From: Candidatus Binatia bacterium
Lineage (GTDB): Bacteria > Desulfobacterota > Binatia > Bin18
Assembly: GCA_951812575.1 (NCBI GenBank)
Contig: OX638322.1
Coordinates: 774,850-838,849 of the forward strand
Length of the DNA: 64,000 nt
Direction: 5' to 3'
Program-made: the position numbers and the translations under genes
Notes under the pieces: model-generated
What the model was told of the DNA's origin: nothing
The model's input: only the letters and a program-made list of their open reading frames with translations
The model's database searches: none
Shown: positions 25,208-34,991 of the stretch, piece after piece
Numbering within the stretch: position 1 is the stretch's first letter
Layout: every line of letters starts with the position of its first letter

Positions 25208-27808
25208 TCAGGCGGATAGACTCACCGCGTGGCTAAAAACAAACCTGAGATCCCTTGTAGATTCGATAACGTCATCAGGAATCAATTTGTATTCCCAGGG
25301 CTTTGATCCTTCTATATTTGAGGCTGCTTTACACCAACGAATTGCGGCCAGGGCTTTCTCTCGTACTTCGTTATCTATTCTAGGTTCGAGTTCTCTTCGT
25401 GCCTTCACCTCAACAATATATTTTACTTCTTCGGTTTCAGCGATAAAATCGGGATTATAAGAGTGGCCACGATAATTAATAGGAACATTACCGTCGGGCG
25501 GACGAATCCACTTGAGAGAGTCACGCTCTAATATAGCGGCAAAATCTTTCTCTGGAGTCGAATCGAAAGGAACCTGAGGATAGAAAGATTTCTCGAATCC
25601 ATCGAATAAGTAGCGTCGGATCTCTGATCGGGGCACCGGCTGAGTGTAGGGAACAAGACCATCTCTTGCTAGGACTGCTTTTGAGTAAGATCGAAACTTG
25701 ATAAAACCACTACGGACAGAAACATCGACTCTCGTATCATCATGGATGTGCGACTCGATTTGATTCTTGAGATCGTTGATGATGACGTCTCGGTATAAGT
25801 GGGCTATTTTCTTCAATTCTTTGTGCGGCTTATTGATCTGAGCTATATATGCGTCCACCAGGCTCAAAGCAGTCTCTTTATCGTTAGCCACATCCAACTC
25901 GTCGATAGCATCAATCAGCCGGCCAGCCAAAAAAGCACGGGGGTTTTCAACCTCCAGGGCTTCTAGACGCTCGCCCATACGTTCCTGACCAGAACCAAGC
26001 TCCTGTGAGAGCACGCGCTGATCTACCAGTTCAAAAGGACCATAGTTCACTGTGAGATCAAATGGTTCCAGTTGTTTATTAGAAAAAGTATCCGTCACAA
26101 TTTTAGGAACGGAAATATTTGCATGGGCGAAGCGGCGCAGACGTTCTTTCCAACTCGCCTCCAGTGCAATAGGGTCGAAAGGCGTTGCTTCCGTTTCTTG
26201 GTTATCAATGGAAAACAGAAGATTCTGCACTTGGACAGATGTCTCAACCGTCCCCTCTTTCCCAGAAGAATCTTTGGAGGCTTGCGCCTGTTTTCGCTCG
26301 TATAACGCCGCTTGCTCAGCCACTAAAGATTTCACAACGTCGTTAAGACGCTGCTCATCAGTCAGTTCATCTGTGAAAAAGATGTCCCGACGTTCAGCAA
26401 TTCGGTCGAGGACTTTGTCCAGATCGACAAATGCATGCTCGACTCGCTCAACCTTCATAGGTCGCAGGTCTGCTTCGTCAATCTCTTTGAACGTAAACAG
26501 GGAACTATCTCTGGCTTCCTGGATGAGTCGGGCGTATTGATCATGAGAAATGATTTCAAGAGAGTCTAAGTCGGGGTCGCGAGTCGGCTCTCCAAATGGA
26601 AGTCGCAACCCTCGCCCAATAGTTTGTTCTGTTAATATTTCGCTGATAGAGGCCCGTAGAGGGATGATGGTGTACAGATTCCTGACATCCCAGCCCTCTT
26701 TCAGCATATTAACGTGGATGACAATTTCTACAGTGCTAGTCGGCTGCTCGACAGTCAGAAGCCGTTGAACATTCCGATCAATCTCGGCTCCAGTTTTACG
26801 GGAGTGGATTTCGATTACTTTTCCCTTATAGTGTCCGTCGCAAAATCCGTCTGCCTCAATAAGACTCCGTACCTCAGTCGCATGGTTCGTGTCTCTGGTG
26901 GAGATTAAGACAAACGGCTTGGTAACTGGTAAGCCATTGGCCTCACAATATTCCGCAAGGCGTCCTTTCTTATGCTCATGGCGCGCCATTCCGTCGAGCA
27001 GCTTGAGCCTTTCGATTTCCTCTGCATCAGAGGTCGTGAGATTCGTTCGCGTGACAACGGTTGGCGTTTTCACAAAACACCCAATAGCCTGGGCCAACCC
27101 GAACGAATAAATGACGTTCTCCCTCCTTTTTGGCGTTGCTGTAAATTCCAAACCGAGGACCGGTCTGAGGTGGTTAATTGCCGCAAGAGACTTCAGGGCT
27201 CTATAGCGATGACTCTCATCCATGAGAACAACAAGGTCATCCATACCTTGTAAGATAGACGAAAAAGCATTCCCTAGAATCTCGTTGAAGCGATGAAATT
27301 TGAACTCCGTATCCGTGCGAGCAAATATCTTGCTGATATTAAAGACAAAGACACATGCTTGGTTGAATATACCCGCTTGTTGGGGGTTAAAACGCAGATA
27401 GTTGTCACCATCGTACACTTCGGGCTGAGGGAAATCAGACAAACCGAGGAAAATATATTTTGGATGAGCCGGATTCAGTTCAGCCCGCAGCTTGTCATAA
27501 ATCGTGATATTTGGCGCTAGGATAAAGAAGTTCCGGTATCCCTTTTGTTTCCATAAATAGTACATACACGCGCCCATGAGACGCGTCTTGCCAACACCAG
27601 TAGCCAATGCAAAGCAGAGGGAGGGAAACTCGGTATCAAACTGGACCGGGTTGGCTGAACGACTTTTTTCACTAGCAACAGTAGTTACGGAATCCAGAGA
27701 GGCAGTCTGATAGTCCACGGCAGTACTGATTTCGTCGAGGACCTCCACTGAGGCACGCTGCGGTTCACGCAGACTCATATATCGGCTGATCTGTTCGGGG
27801 AGGCCCAT
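25208..27808 (-). CDS. Type III restriction enzyme Res-like helicase-nuclease
   Basis: DEAD/DEAH helicase-type restriction subunit of 866 residues. Walker A is ATGVGKT (69-75), motif II is DESH (197-200), motif III FTATP, and motif VI TIGRGLRLPFGEP. Near residue 800, YNPDFIA and VEVKAR form a PD-(D/E)xK endonuclease site. Type III Res proteins need the Mod subunit to recognise DNA, translocate with ATP and cut between head-to-head sites. Its ATG directly follows the amber-extended end of mod. It is last in the five-gene operon. Confidence 0.9.
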   Translation of the reverse strand: MGLPEQISRYMSLREPQRASVEVLDEISTAVDYQTASLDSVTTVASEKSRSANPVQFDTEFPSLCFALATGVGKTRLMGACMYYLWKQKGYRNFFILAPNITIYDKLRAELNPAHPKYIFLGLSDFPQPEVYDGDNYLRFNPQQAGIFNQACVFVFNISKIFARTDTEFKFHRFNEILGNAFSSILQGMDDLVVLMDESHRYRALKSLAAINHLRPVLGLEFTATPKRRENVIYSFGLAQAIGCFVKTPTVVTRTNLTTSDAEEIERLKLLDGMARHEHKKGRLAEYCEANGLPVTKPFVLISTRDTNHATEVRSLIEADGFCDGHYKGKVIEIHSRKTGAEIDRNVQRLLTVEQPTSTVEIVIHVNMLKEGWDVRNLYTIIPLRASISEILTEQTIGRGLRLPFGEPTRDPDLDSLEIISHDQYARLIQEARDSSLFTFKEIDEADLRPMKVERVEHAFVDLDKVLDRIAERRDIFFTDELTDEQRLNDVVKSLVAEQAALYERKQAQASKDSSGKEGTVETSVQVQNLLFSIDNQETEATPFDPIALEASWKERLRRFAHANISVPKIVTDTFSNKQLEPFDLTVNYGPFELVDQRVLSQELGSGQERMGERLEALEVENPRAFLAGRLIDAIDELDVANDKETALSLVDAYIAQINKPHKELKKIAHLYRDVIINDLKNQIESHIHDDTRVDVSVRSGFIKFRSYSKAVLARDGLVPYTQPVPRSEIRRYLFDGFEKSFYPQVPFDSTPEKDFAAILERDSLKWIRPPDGNVPINYRGHSYNPDFIAETEEVKYIVEVKARRELEPRIDNEVREKALAAIRWCKAASNIEGSKPWEYKLIPDDVIESTRDLRFVFSHAVSLSA

Positions 27809-28006
27809 CTATGTCGCCTCGTTAAAATCGCACTTATTGAGCAAGTCACGAGGGATATTCTTAATCTCGACATTCTCAGGAAGATCAAGATTCCTCCGAC
27901 GGCGAGTGCAGTAAACGAGTAAAGACTGGTCGAGGCTAATATCCTCAACGAGTGAGTCGATATAGACTTGAGTTACCAAGTTGGTGGTGACGTGTAAAAA
28001 ACGACT
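27809..28006 (-). pseudogene. C-terminal tail of Mod beyond an in-frame amber codon
   Basis: After the TAG at 28007-28009 the same frame stays open for 65 codons, reading SRFLHVTTNLVTQVYIDSLV and later LLVYCTRRRRNLDLPENV and IPRDLLNKCDFNEAT before a second TAG that abuts the res ATG. Such an ending (an HVTT-like strand and a LLVYC strand) is normal for this kind of type III methylase. So the tail is genuine former coding sequence, now cut off unless the amber codon is read through. Confidence 0.75.
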
Positions 28007-29476
28007 CTAACTGCTGATTCCGTGCAAACGGCCATCGTTGCGATAGTTAAAGTTCTCAATTTTACAGATGGCCTGGACCAGCATGGTTTCGTCGTAACGC
28101 GGGTTAATAACATAGACAGGGGCATCTTTGATCGAAAGGTCTTTATCTTGCACCAGTAGCGACTCGGCTAGTCGGTAGTATTTAAATCCACCTCCTCCCT
28201 GCCAGTTAACTGTTTTCGAGATACCGCTCTGATCCGTACCGTCAACAACCCGTTGAAGACGGGGCGCTATATGCGTATGGCAATGCTCACCTCGCTCGAT
28301 CATAATCCAGCGCCGCCCCATCTTATGTGCAACAGAACCAGTCGTTCCTGAGCCGGCAAAAGAGTCAAGGACCCAATCCCCAGGTTGTGTTGCCATACTT
28401 ATTATACGTTTGATCAGCACCTCAGGTTTTTTCCCATTTGTGAAGTCAACCCCACCTTCGTCTCCAAGACCTGTTGTTTTAATGTCTTGCCAAAAATCAC
28501 CCGGATGTACGGTAAGATAATCATCAGCAAATAACAGTCTTATGCGCGGCTGAGAACTACTCTGATTGTACTCTGCTTTTATTACATACATCTTTCTCTG
28601 GGGAGTCTCGATCGTAAACGCTCCAGAGCGGTGAGATAAACGGGAACGTTTCTCGTCAGCAACCCTCTTTGCACCGCTAGTAGTGGCGCAGGTCCGGACA
28701 ATGCGCCAAGCGTTCTCATAGAGCCAGTTAGGATTAAGATTCGCACCAGTTTCCTGTCGGCATACAGCTTCGACATTATCAAAACGAAATTTTTCGCAGA
28801 TCGTGTCAGCCAAGAGTATGTCTTTTTCAGTACGGTCCTCCCTTTCTATAATTTCTTTGAGTCGGTCCAGTTCGGAACGATCAACATTTCCGATGACCGT
28901 CTTATACTCCTCATCCCACGTCTCTTTCAGAATGCGCTCGATCTGTAAGCCACGAACACCAGACTTTCCGGCGAGAATGATATATTCCTTGAGCTTCGGA
29001 ATACCCCCACTCTTCATGACTTGCGCCATTTTAACTCCAGTTGGCTCCGCCATTTTTACGGAGATAACCTTAAGATTCCGCTCATGGCAGATTTCAACCA
29101 TAAGAAGATATAAACGAGCGAACTCGTTATCATCGATTTGTACCGCAAGTAGGCCATCGTCTCGAAGAAGTGACCATAGTATTTCAAGCCGAAATTTCAT
29201 CATGCTCAGCCAAATCGAGTGTTCGAGTCCGTCATCATAATGTTCAAATGCACTCCCTGTGTTGTACGGCGGGTCGATATATATACACTTGATCTTACCT
29301 GCAAAATTCCGCTCTAAGGATTTGAGGGCGAGCAGGTTGTTGCCGAATATCAACATATTTTCGGCGTTGGGATCACCGTAGGATTTTTTGGGATCTTCTA
29401 CGAGAATACGTGGTTCTAAACGTGGTTGGTCTTCTTTTCCAACCCAGGTTAGCTCAAGTTTTCCCCGCTTTGCCAA
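28007..29476 (-). CDS. Type III Mod DNA methyltransferase, interrupted near the C-terminus
   Basis: Beta-class amino-methyltransferase, 489 residues before the first stop, 555 with the tail. The catalytic IDPPYNTG lies at 67-74 and the SAM-binding FAGSGTTG at 373-380, with the specificity region between them. It should methylate adenine in the asymmetric type III site and guide Res. Translation seems to begin at TTG with AAAGG upstream, since no in-frame ATG is near. TAG after HGISS removes the last 65 residues, which may affect Res contact. Third-from-right to left order: ATPase, mod, res. Confidence 0.88.
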   Translation of the reverse strand: MAKRGKLELTWVGKEDQPRLEPRILVEDPKKSYGDPNAENMLIFGNNLLALKSLERNFAGKIKCIYIDPPYNTGSAFEHYDDGLEHSIWLSMMKFRLEILWSLLRDDGLLAVQIDDNEFARLYLLMVEICHERNLKVISVKMAEPTGVKMAQVMKSGGIPKLKEYIILAGKSGVRGLQIERILKETWDEEYKTVIGNVDRSELDRLKEIIEREDRTEKDILLADTICEKFRFDNVEAVCRQETGANLNPNWLYENAWRIVRTCATTSGAKRVADEKRSRLSHRSGAFTIETPQRKMYVIKAEYNQSSSQPRIRLLFADDYLTVHPGDFWQDIKTTGLGDEGGVDFTNGKKPEVLIKRIISMATQPGDWVLDSFAGSGTTGSVAHKMGRRWIMIERGEHCHTHIAPRLQRVVDGTDQSGISKTVNWQGGGGFKYYRLAESLLVQDKDLSIKDAPVYVINPRYDETMLVQAICKIENFNYRNDGRLHGISS

Positions 29477-29496
29477 GATTCATAACCTTTCATAGT

Positions 29497-31839
29497 TCAG
29501 GCCGGAACAGTAAAGGGGTATAATCTCTTTTGCCCACAGCAGCATGCCCTGTACACCCCAGAGCTGTCCCGACGAGGCAACTCACCGCAACTGCTACAGA
29601 CTAAGACGTTGGCGAACTTAATTATACAATCCGCAAATGAGGATACGTCGTCGTCCGGTACGCTCATCCCCGCAACATTCCAGTGGCAGCCAACTTGATT
29701 GCGTATCCATGTCATTCCAGCGAGCTTATTGAGGATTGACTCCAGGGCAAATTCTGAGTTCACCGATCCGTCATCCGCAACATGTACGATTTTCATTGCT
29801 GCCTTGAGTTTTTTGCTGAGACTATCCAGTAGCTCTCCAAGGGTGTAATTCAGGTCTGTCCGTCGAGGAAGTTTGCAACGGTAAAGAAGAGTAATATGGT
29901 CGAGCAAGCTCTCAAAGAGAATTCCCGACTTTGAGGCTACGATTTGGCGGTCCATTGGTTCGGCTCTTCTGTAATCACGCAGTTCTTCTACAGTGAGCTT
30001 CGTCTTGCTGTGTCGAATGCCTCTTGGAAGAGACCAAGGCAGAAGCTCTATCAACTGGATATTAGCGGCCGGACCACGAGCAAAGAGATACTTATCTCGC
30101 CAGGGACGATAATGTGTCGTAATGAAAAGCTGATTGAAACTCTTCGCTTCATCGTGCAGAGCCCGAATGAGCCGCTCCATGTGAGCTTGGTCGGCGGACG
30201 TAACGACATCATCCAGCACGACAATAGTATTCGTATCCTCAAAGTATTTTGCTAGAGCTAGGAAGACACATACTCCGAGGGTGTCGAGATGTGAATCACT
30301 GTAATACGCTTGAGGGGGGATTCCTGTTTCTGTCTCAAATCTGCTGTCAAACTCTAAGGAACCGATAGTATTAGGCTTCAGGTACAGCCGAATTCCACCG
30401 AGTGGTTCATTCGGGTGGATCTGTGTATACAAATCTTCAACTGATTGAGAGATAGAGGCCAACACTTCTTCCACATAGGTTTTTCTCTGTCTCTCTACAA
30501 TTTCCAGAATGGCTGTAAGTCTCGTGGAGAGTTGGTTTAACCTCTCAGTATCTATTGTCTTTTCCTGAATAGTCTCAACGTGTGTCTGGATCGCAGTCAA
30601 TTGGCTGAGAGCCTTCTGAGCATTATCCTTTCGCGCGCTTAGAGGTTGACAACAAACGGTAACGATCTCTAAGAAATCCTTTGCCTCTTGAACTGCTTCT
30701 GAGAGCCTTTCCTCATATTTTTCATCAATCAGATTTGGATAAAGATTCCAGTTGACCGATAACGAGCTAATCTCACCGAGCGTGCCTCTCCGAATAAGCG
30801 GCACCAAGTTTGCGACCGACTTTACTAGCCTTAGGCTAGATTGTTCCACCATAGTCATCGCACTTTCGGCCTTGGCTTTGGCAGAGTCTACTTGCTGTTT
30901 TAGGGAAACGATCTCCTGCATTTCTAATAAACGGTCGGTAATCCTTTCCCTCAGATTCCTAGCGTCTATTTCTCTCTCGCATACTGGGCACATGGAGGCG
31001 GAACTGTGTTCCCCAAGAAAATTCCTTGCATCCTGCAATACAGTAATCAACGTCCGGTCCCGCGCTACTGATCCCTCCTCCGCTTCCTTCAAGGCTTTTT
31101 GCGCTTTCTGTAGTTCCGTCTCATCACTAGATTGTTTTCCCTTGTCAGAATCGAAATGATCCCGAGCACTAATGGCATCATTCAGCGCCGACAGAATCCG
31201 GCCGGCAGAAGAAACAATAGCTTCAAGGTCAACGGGTTGCTCTTGAACTTTTCGCGTTGCCCATTCGAGATAGCCTTTGCCGGGCTGCCCTTCTGCTATC
31301 CACAGCTTTTCAAGGGTCTCTTCAGCTTGTTGTTTGGCGACAACCGCATCATTCAGCTCCCCTTCGACAGCTTTAACTGCCTCCCGTAAGCTCTGCTCAC
31401 TTTTCTGGACTCCCGGTAATGCAATAAAATCTCGTAAAGCTTCATAGCGAGCTTTCGGCTGAGCACTAACGACTTGGAGGATCTGATTTCGTCTGAGAAT
31501 TCGAGCAGCCGGGCGTCCATCCGGTCCAGAACTTACAGGCCGATTTTTTCCCAGACTTGCCGACCAGGTTTGAGAATCAAAGGTGAGCGATACCATGAGC
31601 GTGTCAACCGTTGAACCAAGTGCACGGAGATGTGTCTTTGGTTTTGTCGAACTTCGCTCAGTCAAGGAGCCATATTCTTCGTTACAAACGAAGTCTATAG
31701 CGTCAACTATGCTGGATTTACCCGTTCCATTCTCTCCAAAGATCATGACAGCAGGCTTACTGACATCGAACTCTATCTCGACTGGACACGTAGCCCCGCG
31801 AAAGCCTGCTAGAGTTAGCTTTTCAATCCGTTTTGCCAT
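29497..31839 (-). CDS. Rad50/RloC-like ABC ATPase with zinc hook and possible HEPN tail
   Basis: SMC/Rad50-type ATPase of 780 residues. Walker A is GENGTGKS (35-42), followed by coiled coil, a zinc-hook CPVC (284-287), more coiled coil, an ABC signature-like YYSDSHLDTLG (512-522), Walker B IVVLDD (539-544) and the H-loop TTHYR. The last 140 residues are helical, hold RNQVGCH (713-719), an Rx5H pattern as in HEPN RNases, and end with a zinc knuckle (Cys 748, 751, 766-768). RloC has a similar plan and cleaves tRNA when DNA is stressed. Here it lies between the helicase and mod. Confidence 0.8.
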   Translation of the reverse strand: MAKRIEKLTLAGFRGATCPVEIEFDVSKPAVMIFGENGTGKSSIVDAIDFVCNEEYGSLTERSSTKPKTHLRALGSTVDTLMVSLTFDSQTWSASLGKNRPVSSGPDGRPAARILRRNQILQVVSAQPKARYEALRDFIALPGVQKSEQSLREAVKAVEGELNDAVVAKQQAEETLEKLWIAEGQPGKGYLEWATRKVQEQPVDLEAIVSSAGRILSALNDAISARDHFDSDKGKQSSDETELQKAQKALKEAEEGSVARDRTLITVLQDARNFLGEHSSASMCPVCEREIDARNLRERITDRLLEMQEIVSLKQQVDSAKAKAESAMTMVEQSSLRLVKSVANLVPLIRRGTLGEISSLSVNWNLYPNLIDEKYEERLSEAVQEAKDFLEIVTVCCQPLSARKDNAQKALSQLTAIQTHVETIQEKTIDTERLNQLSTRLTAILEIVERQRKTYVEEVLASISQSVEDLYTQIHPNEPLGGIRLYLKPNTIGSLEFDSRFETETGIPPQAYYSDSHLDTLGVCVFLALAKYFEDTNTIVVLDDVVTSADQAHMERLIRALHDEAKSFNQLFITTHYRPWRDKYLFARGPAANIQLIELLPWSLPRGIRHSKTKLTVEELRDYRRAEPMDRQIVASKSGILFESLLDHITLLYRCKLPRRTDLNYTLGELLDSLSKKLKAAMKIVHVADDGSVNSEFALESILNKLAGMTWIRNQVGCHWNVAGMSVPDDDVSSFADCIIKFANVLVCSSCGELPRRDSSGVYRACCCGQKRLYPFTVPA

Positions 31840-32020
31840 TCTGTGACTTTCCAGCCTTCGCGAGTGCGAGTTCAGCGATTAAGCGCCAGTCTTCAGCAGA
31901 GAGATTGCCGACAGAGAGTTTCTCCCCTAACTCTTTCGCGCTCTCTTGAGCAACAAGCTGTTTCTGTCGCAACTCTGCAACTATTTTCTCGGTCACGATC
32001 TGGGTGGGAGTGATTTTCAT
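31823..32020 (-). CDS. Small hypothetical protein of the R-M operon
   Basis: A 65-residue, helical, charged protein (MKITPTQIVTEKIVAELRQK, then LSAEDWRLIAELALAKAGKS). Its ATG overlaps the SNF2 stop (ATGA) with GGAAGG before it, and its end overlaps the ATPase start, so all three are translationally coupled. I know no family. The tight coupling suggests a structural or regulatory partner of the helicase or ATPase. Confidence 0.7.
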   Translation of the reverse strand: MKITPTQIVTEKIVAELRQKQLVAQESAKELGEKLSVGNLSAEDWRLIAELALAKAGKSQNGKTD

Positions 32021-34944
32021 ATAACCTTCCACCGAACGGTAAAGACAATCATTTGAGTCAGAGTCTGTTTGAGGCGAGCTTCTATTTCTTCAATCAACCC
32101 TTCTTTGCGACTATCCACTTCGTCCTGAGCATCAAATAGACTTCGACGTTTTTCACTTCGTCTCCGTTCTAGCGTTCTCGCCTGCTTATGCAGTTCAACT
32201 TTGGCGTCAAGGTCTGCGACTTGTCGCGCCTCTTTCTTGGTCGATTTAATTTCCTTATCGAGAGCCTTCAGTTCTTGTTCGAGGTTGGCCTTCAAGTCAT
32301 CTGCCCATTTTTCGAGCTTATCCATCTCCGCTTCAAAATATTTCTGGTTGCGCTCAGTCGTTTCGGTCACTGTGCAATTCTTGACCTCTTCAAAGTCTCG
32401 CTCTAATCGGGCAGAGACTGCATCCGGCAGAGCTACCTCATCCCCGATGGTGCCAGTTATGGAAAACAGTCGCTCGCATATCTCGGAATCAAGCGCAGTC
32501 CCATCATCAGAAATCCCGGTGAGAATGAGGTGGTCCTCTTGCTCTAAGGCTTCGATAGATACTAGGGAAAGGCGAAGCCAACCAGACTTCCCTTGTAGCT
32601 GTTCAACAATACTAATCCTTTTAGGATGCTGGGCGTACTCAAAGATAACTTCACGCGCAGCAAGGGGCCGTTCCTTAGCCCGTGCTAGTAAACGCGCAGC
32701 AAGGGGGTGACCAAGGCGAAAGTGGAGATCGGCAGTCCCATTCTTCTGAGTAATAAGACGGTAATGCCCAAGTGCTATTTCTTCCGTATCTATACCTTCA
32801 GGAATACGGGTTAGCTCAAATACATACTCGTCTGGAGCGAATTGAGCGCAGTCGGCCAACTCATACTGAGTAAGATTCCATAACCATTCTTGAAAACGAT
32901 TAATCTGCTGCTCAGTATCGTCGTGGGTAAGTTTTAACCGCTGGTGAACATCTTCATCGAAGTGCTCAAGGAGCTTTGCCCGAGTATCCTCCATACGTGC
33001 ATGGATCTGATCATCCAGCTCAAGTTGAAGCTGATCGAACGCCTCGTTAATATCTTCAGGAGACCGGCAGGATTGATAGATCTCGTTGATCCGTTTCTCA
33101 AAATCGACCCCAGACTCCATCACACCCAGCACTTCATCCGATGTCCCGAAAACGCCATCAAATAGTTGCAGTTTTTCTGACAACAACTCAAAGACACGCT
33201 GATCAGCAGCGTTCCTTCGATTAAGAAAGTTGACCACTACCACGTCATGTTGTTGGCCGTACCGATGACAGCGCCCAATCCGCTGCTCAATACGTTGAGG
33301 ATTCCAGGGGAGATCATAGTTTACGATGAGGCTACAAAATTGGAGGTTTAACCCCTCGGCTCCAGATTCCGTAGCAATCATGATTGACGCACGTTCGCGG
33401 AACTCTTCGACAAGCGCCGAACGCATATCAGCAGTCGGGGAGCCTGTTATCTCATCCTGCCCTGCATGATGCTGGAGCCAAGCCTTGTAAACTATTTTAG
33501 AGTATGGATCATTATTTGTTCCGTTCAAAGTGACAATCTGATCTCGGTACCCGCTCGTTTCTAAAAGCTCAACAAGATACTGCTGGGTCCGGCGTGATTC
33601 AGTAAATACAAGGGCCTTACGGGCTGCCCCCAAATCCGCAGCTTTCTGGAAACCTGTCCTTAAAGCCACCAACAACGCCTGGCCTTTCGCATTTTGTGTG
33701 ATGGATTGGGCTAACTCGCGGTAGCTTTGGAGGTCGCTGACTTCTTGGCGAATAGATTGAAGCAGGAGCACCTTCTCTTCGTCGTCGCTTAACCCTCCGC
33801 TCTCCCCTATGCTGACTGACTCTTCGTCTCCTTTCTCGCTCCATTCTTCCTGTGTTTCGGCAACGGTCTCAACGTCCGCATTGATAGACTCAAAGAGTTC
33901 CTCTTCCGATTTGGGCGAATCCTCTATTTTCGAGAGCTCTCCTTCGAGGCGGTCAATAAGCGATCCAAGAGTAGCTGCAATCGCAAAGGAAGAAGATGCA
34001 AGTATTTTTCTGAGAATCAGAGTCATTAGCGAACGTTGACCAGAAGGAAGAGCAAATGAGTCGGGACGTTGCAGATACTCAGAGACCCCATTGTATAGGT
34101 CCACCTCGTCATCAGTCGGTGTAAAGTCCTGGGTAATCGAGATACGATTTGTGTAGCGGACGTATTCCGATACCTGCCGCCGTAGTGTCCGCTGGCAGAC
34201 TGGCCGCATCCGAGAACGAAGGTCGCTAAATCCGTCTTCTCCAATTTCGACTGCATTTCGGGCAAACTGTTCCCGAAAAGAGCTTTCGTTCCCAAACAAA
34301 TGATCGTCAACAAAGCTCATGAGGCCGTATAACTCCATGAGCGAGTTTTGGAACGGAGTGGCAGTGAGAAGGACCTTGGGCCTACTTCCAATAGAATCTC
34401 GGATAGAACGGGCTATCTTATTGCTCTTTTTATAAACATTTCTGAGTCGATGGGCCTCATCGATAATGACGAGGTCCCAAGGTATTTGTCGGATATCGTG
34501 CTCTTTACTCCGTGCGAAATGGTGCGAGCACAAAATGACCTTGTCATTCTGCTCAAAGGGATTCGATATTTCCTGTTTAACCAAGTGGTTATAGCTTTTT
34601 GATTCCAAGATGACAGAGTCGATGAAAAATTTCTCGATCAGCTCTCTATTCCATTGTTTCCGCAGAGCAGCCGGAACAATGCACAGAACCTTCCGCTTTC
34701 GCTCAGCCCAGAGTTGGCTAAGGATCAGCCCTGCCTCAATCGTCTTCCCCAATCCCACTTCGTCAGCAAGGATAGCCCCACGTGAGAGTGGGGAACGGAA
34801 GGCAAAAAGGGCGGCATCAATCTGATGCGGATTGAGATCGACAGTGGCATTGAATATCGACTGATTCAGTTTTTCGATCTCATGAGCGGGACACTTTCTT
34901 GTTAGCTGGTGAGCAAAATATTTCGCATGATAGGGCGTACTCAC
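32017..34944 (-). CDS. SNF2/RapA-like helicase
   Basis: SNF2-family DNA translocase of 975 residues. ADEVGLGKTIEAG carries Walker A (61-68 is DEVGLGKT), DEAH lies at 162-165, TATPFQNS is motif III, and the second lobe has ATESGAEGLNLQ and IEQRIGRCHRYGQ (motifs V and VI). A long charged coiled coil occupies the last 150 residues. The GTG at 34944 with GGAGG six bases upstream is preferred over a TTG two codons earlier. It is the first gene of the five-gene operon and probably remodels or moves on DNA for the system. Confidence 0.9.
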   Translation of the reverse strand: MSTPYHAKYFAHQLTRKCPAHEIEKLNQSIFNATVDLNPHQIDAALFAFRSPLSRGAILADEVGLGKTIEAGLILSQLWAERKRKVLCIVPAALRKQWNRELIEKFFIDSVILESKSYNHLVKQEISNPFEQNDKVILCSHHFARSKEHDIRQIPWDLVIIDEAHRLRNVYKKSNKIARSIRDSIGSRPKVLLTATPFQNSLMELYGLMSFVDDHLFGNESSFREQFARNAVEIGEDGFSDLRSRMRPVCQRTLRRQVSEYVRYTNRISITQDFTPTDDEVDLYNGVSEYLQRPDSFALPSGQRSLMTLILRKILASSSFAIAATLGSLIDRLEGELSKIEDSPKSEEELFESINADVETVAETQEEWSEKGDEESVSIGESGGLSDDEEKVLLLQSIRQEVSDLQSYRELAQSITQNAKGQALLVALRTGFQKAADLGAARKALVFTESRRTQQYLVELLETSGYRDQIVTLNGTNNDPYSKIVYKAWLQHHAGQDEITGSPTADMRSALVEEFRERASIMIATESGAEGLNLQFCSLIVNYDLPWNPQRIEQRIGRCHRYGQQHDVVVVNFLNRRNAADQRVFELLSEKLQLFDGVFGTSDEVLGVMESGVDFEKRINEIYQSCRSPEDINEAFDQLQLELDDQIHARMEDTRAKLLEHFDEDVHQRLKLTHDDTEQQINRFQEWLWNLTQYELADCAQFAPDEYVFELTRIPEGIDTEEIALGHYRLITQKNGTADLHFRLGHPLAARLLARAKERPLAAREVIFEYAQHPKRISIVEQLQGKSGWLRLSLVSIEALEQEDHLILTGISDDGTALDSEICERLFSITGTIGDEVALPDAVSARLERDFEEVKNCTVTETTERNQKYFEAEMDKLEKWADDLKANLEQELKALDKEIKSTKKEARQVADLDAKVELHKQARTLERRRSEKRRSLFDAQDEVDSRKEGLIEEIEARLKQTLTQMIVFTVRWKVI

Positions 34945-34991
34945 TGACAACCTCCACCGAATAGACTGCCAAAAAATATCGACATCAGATA

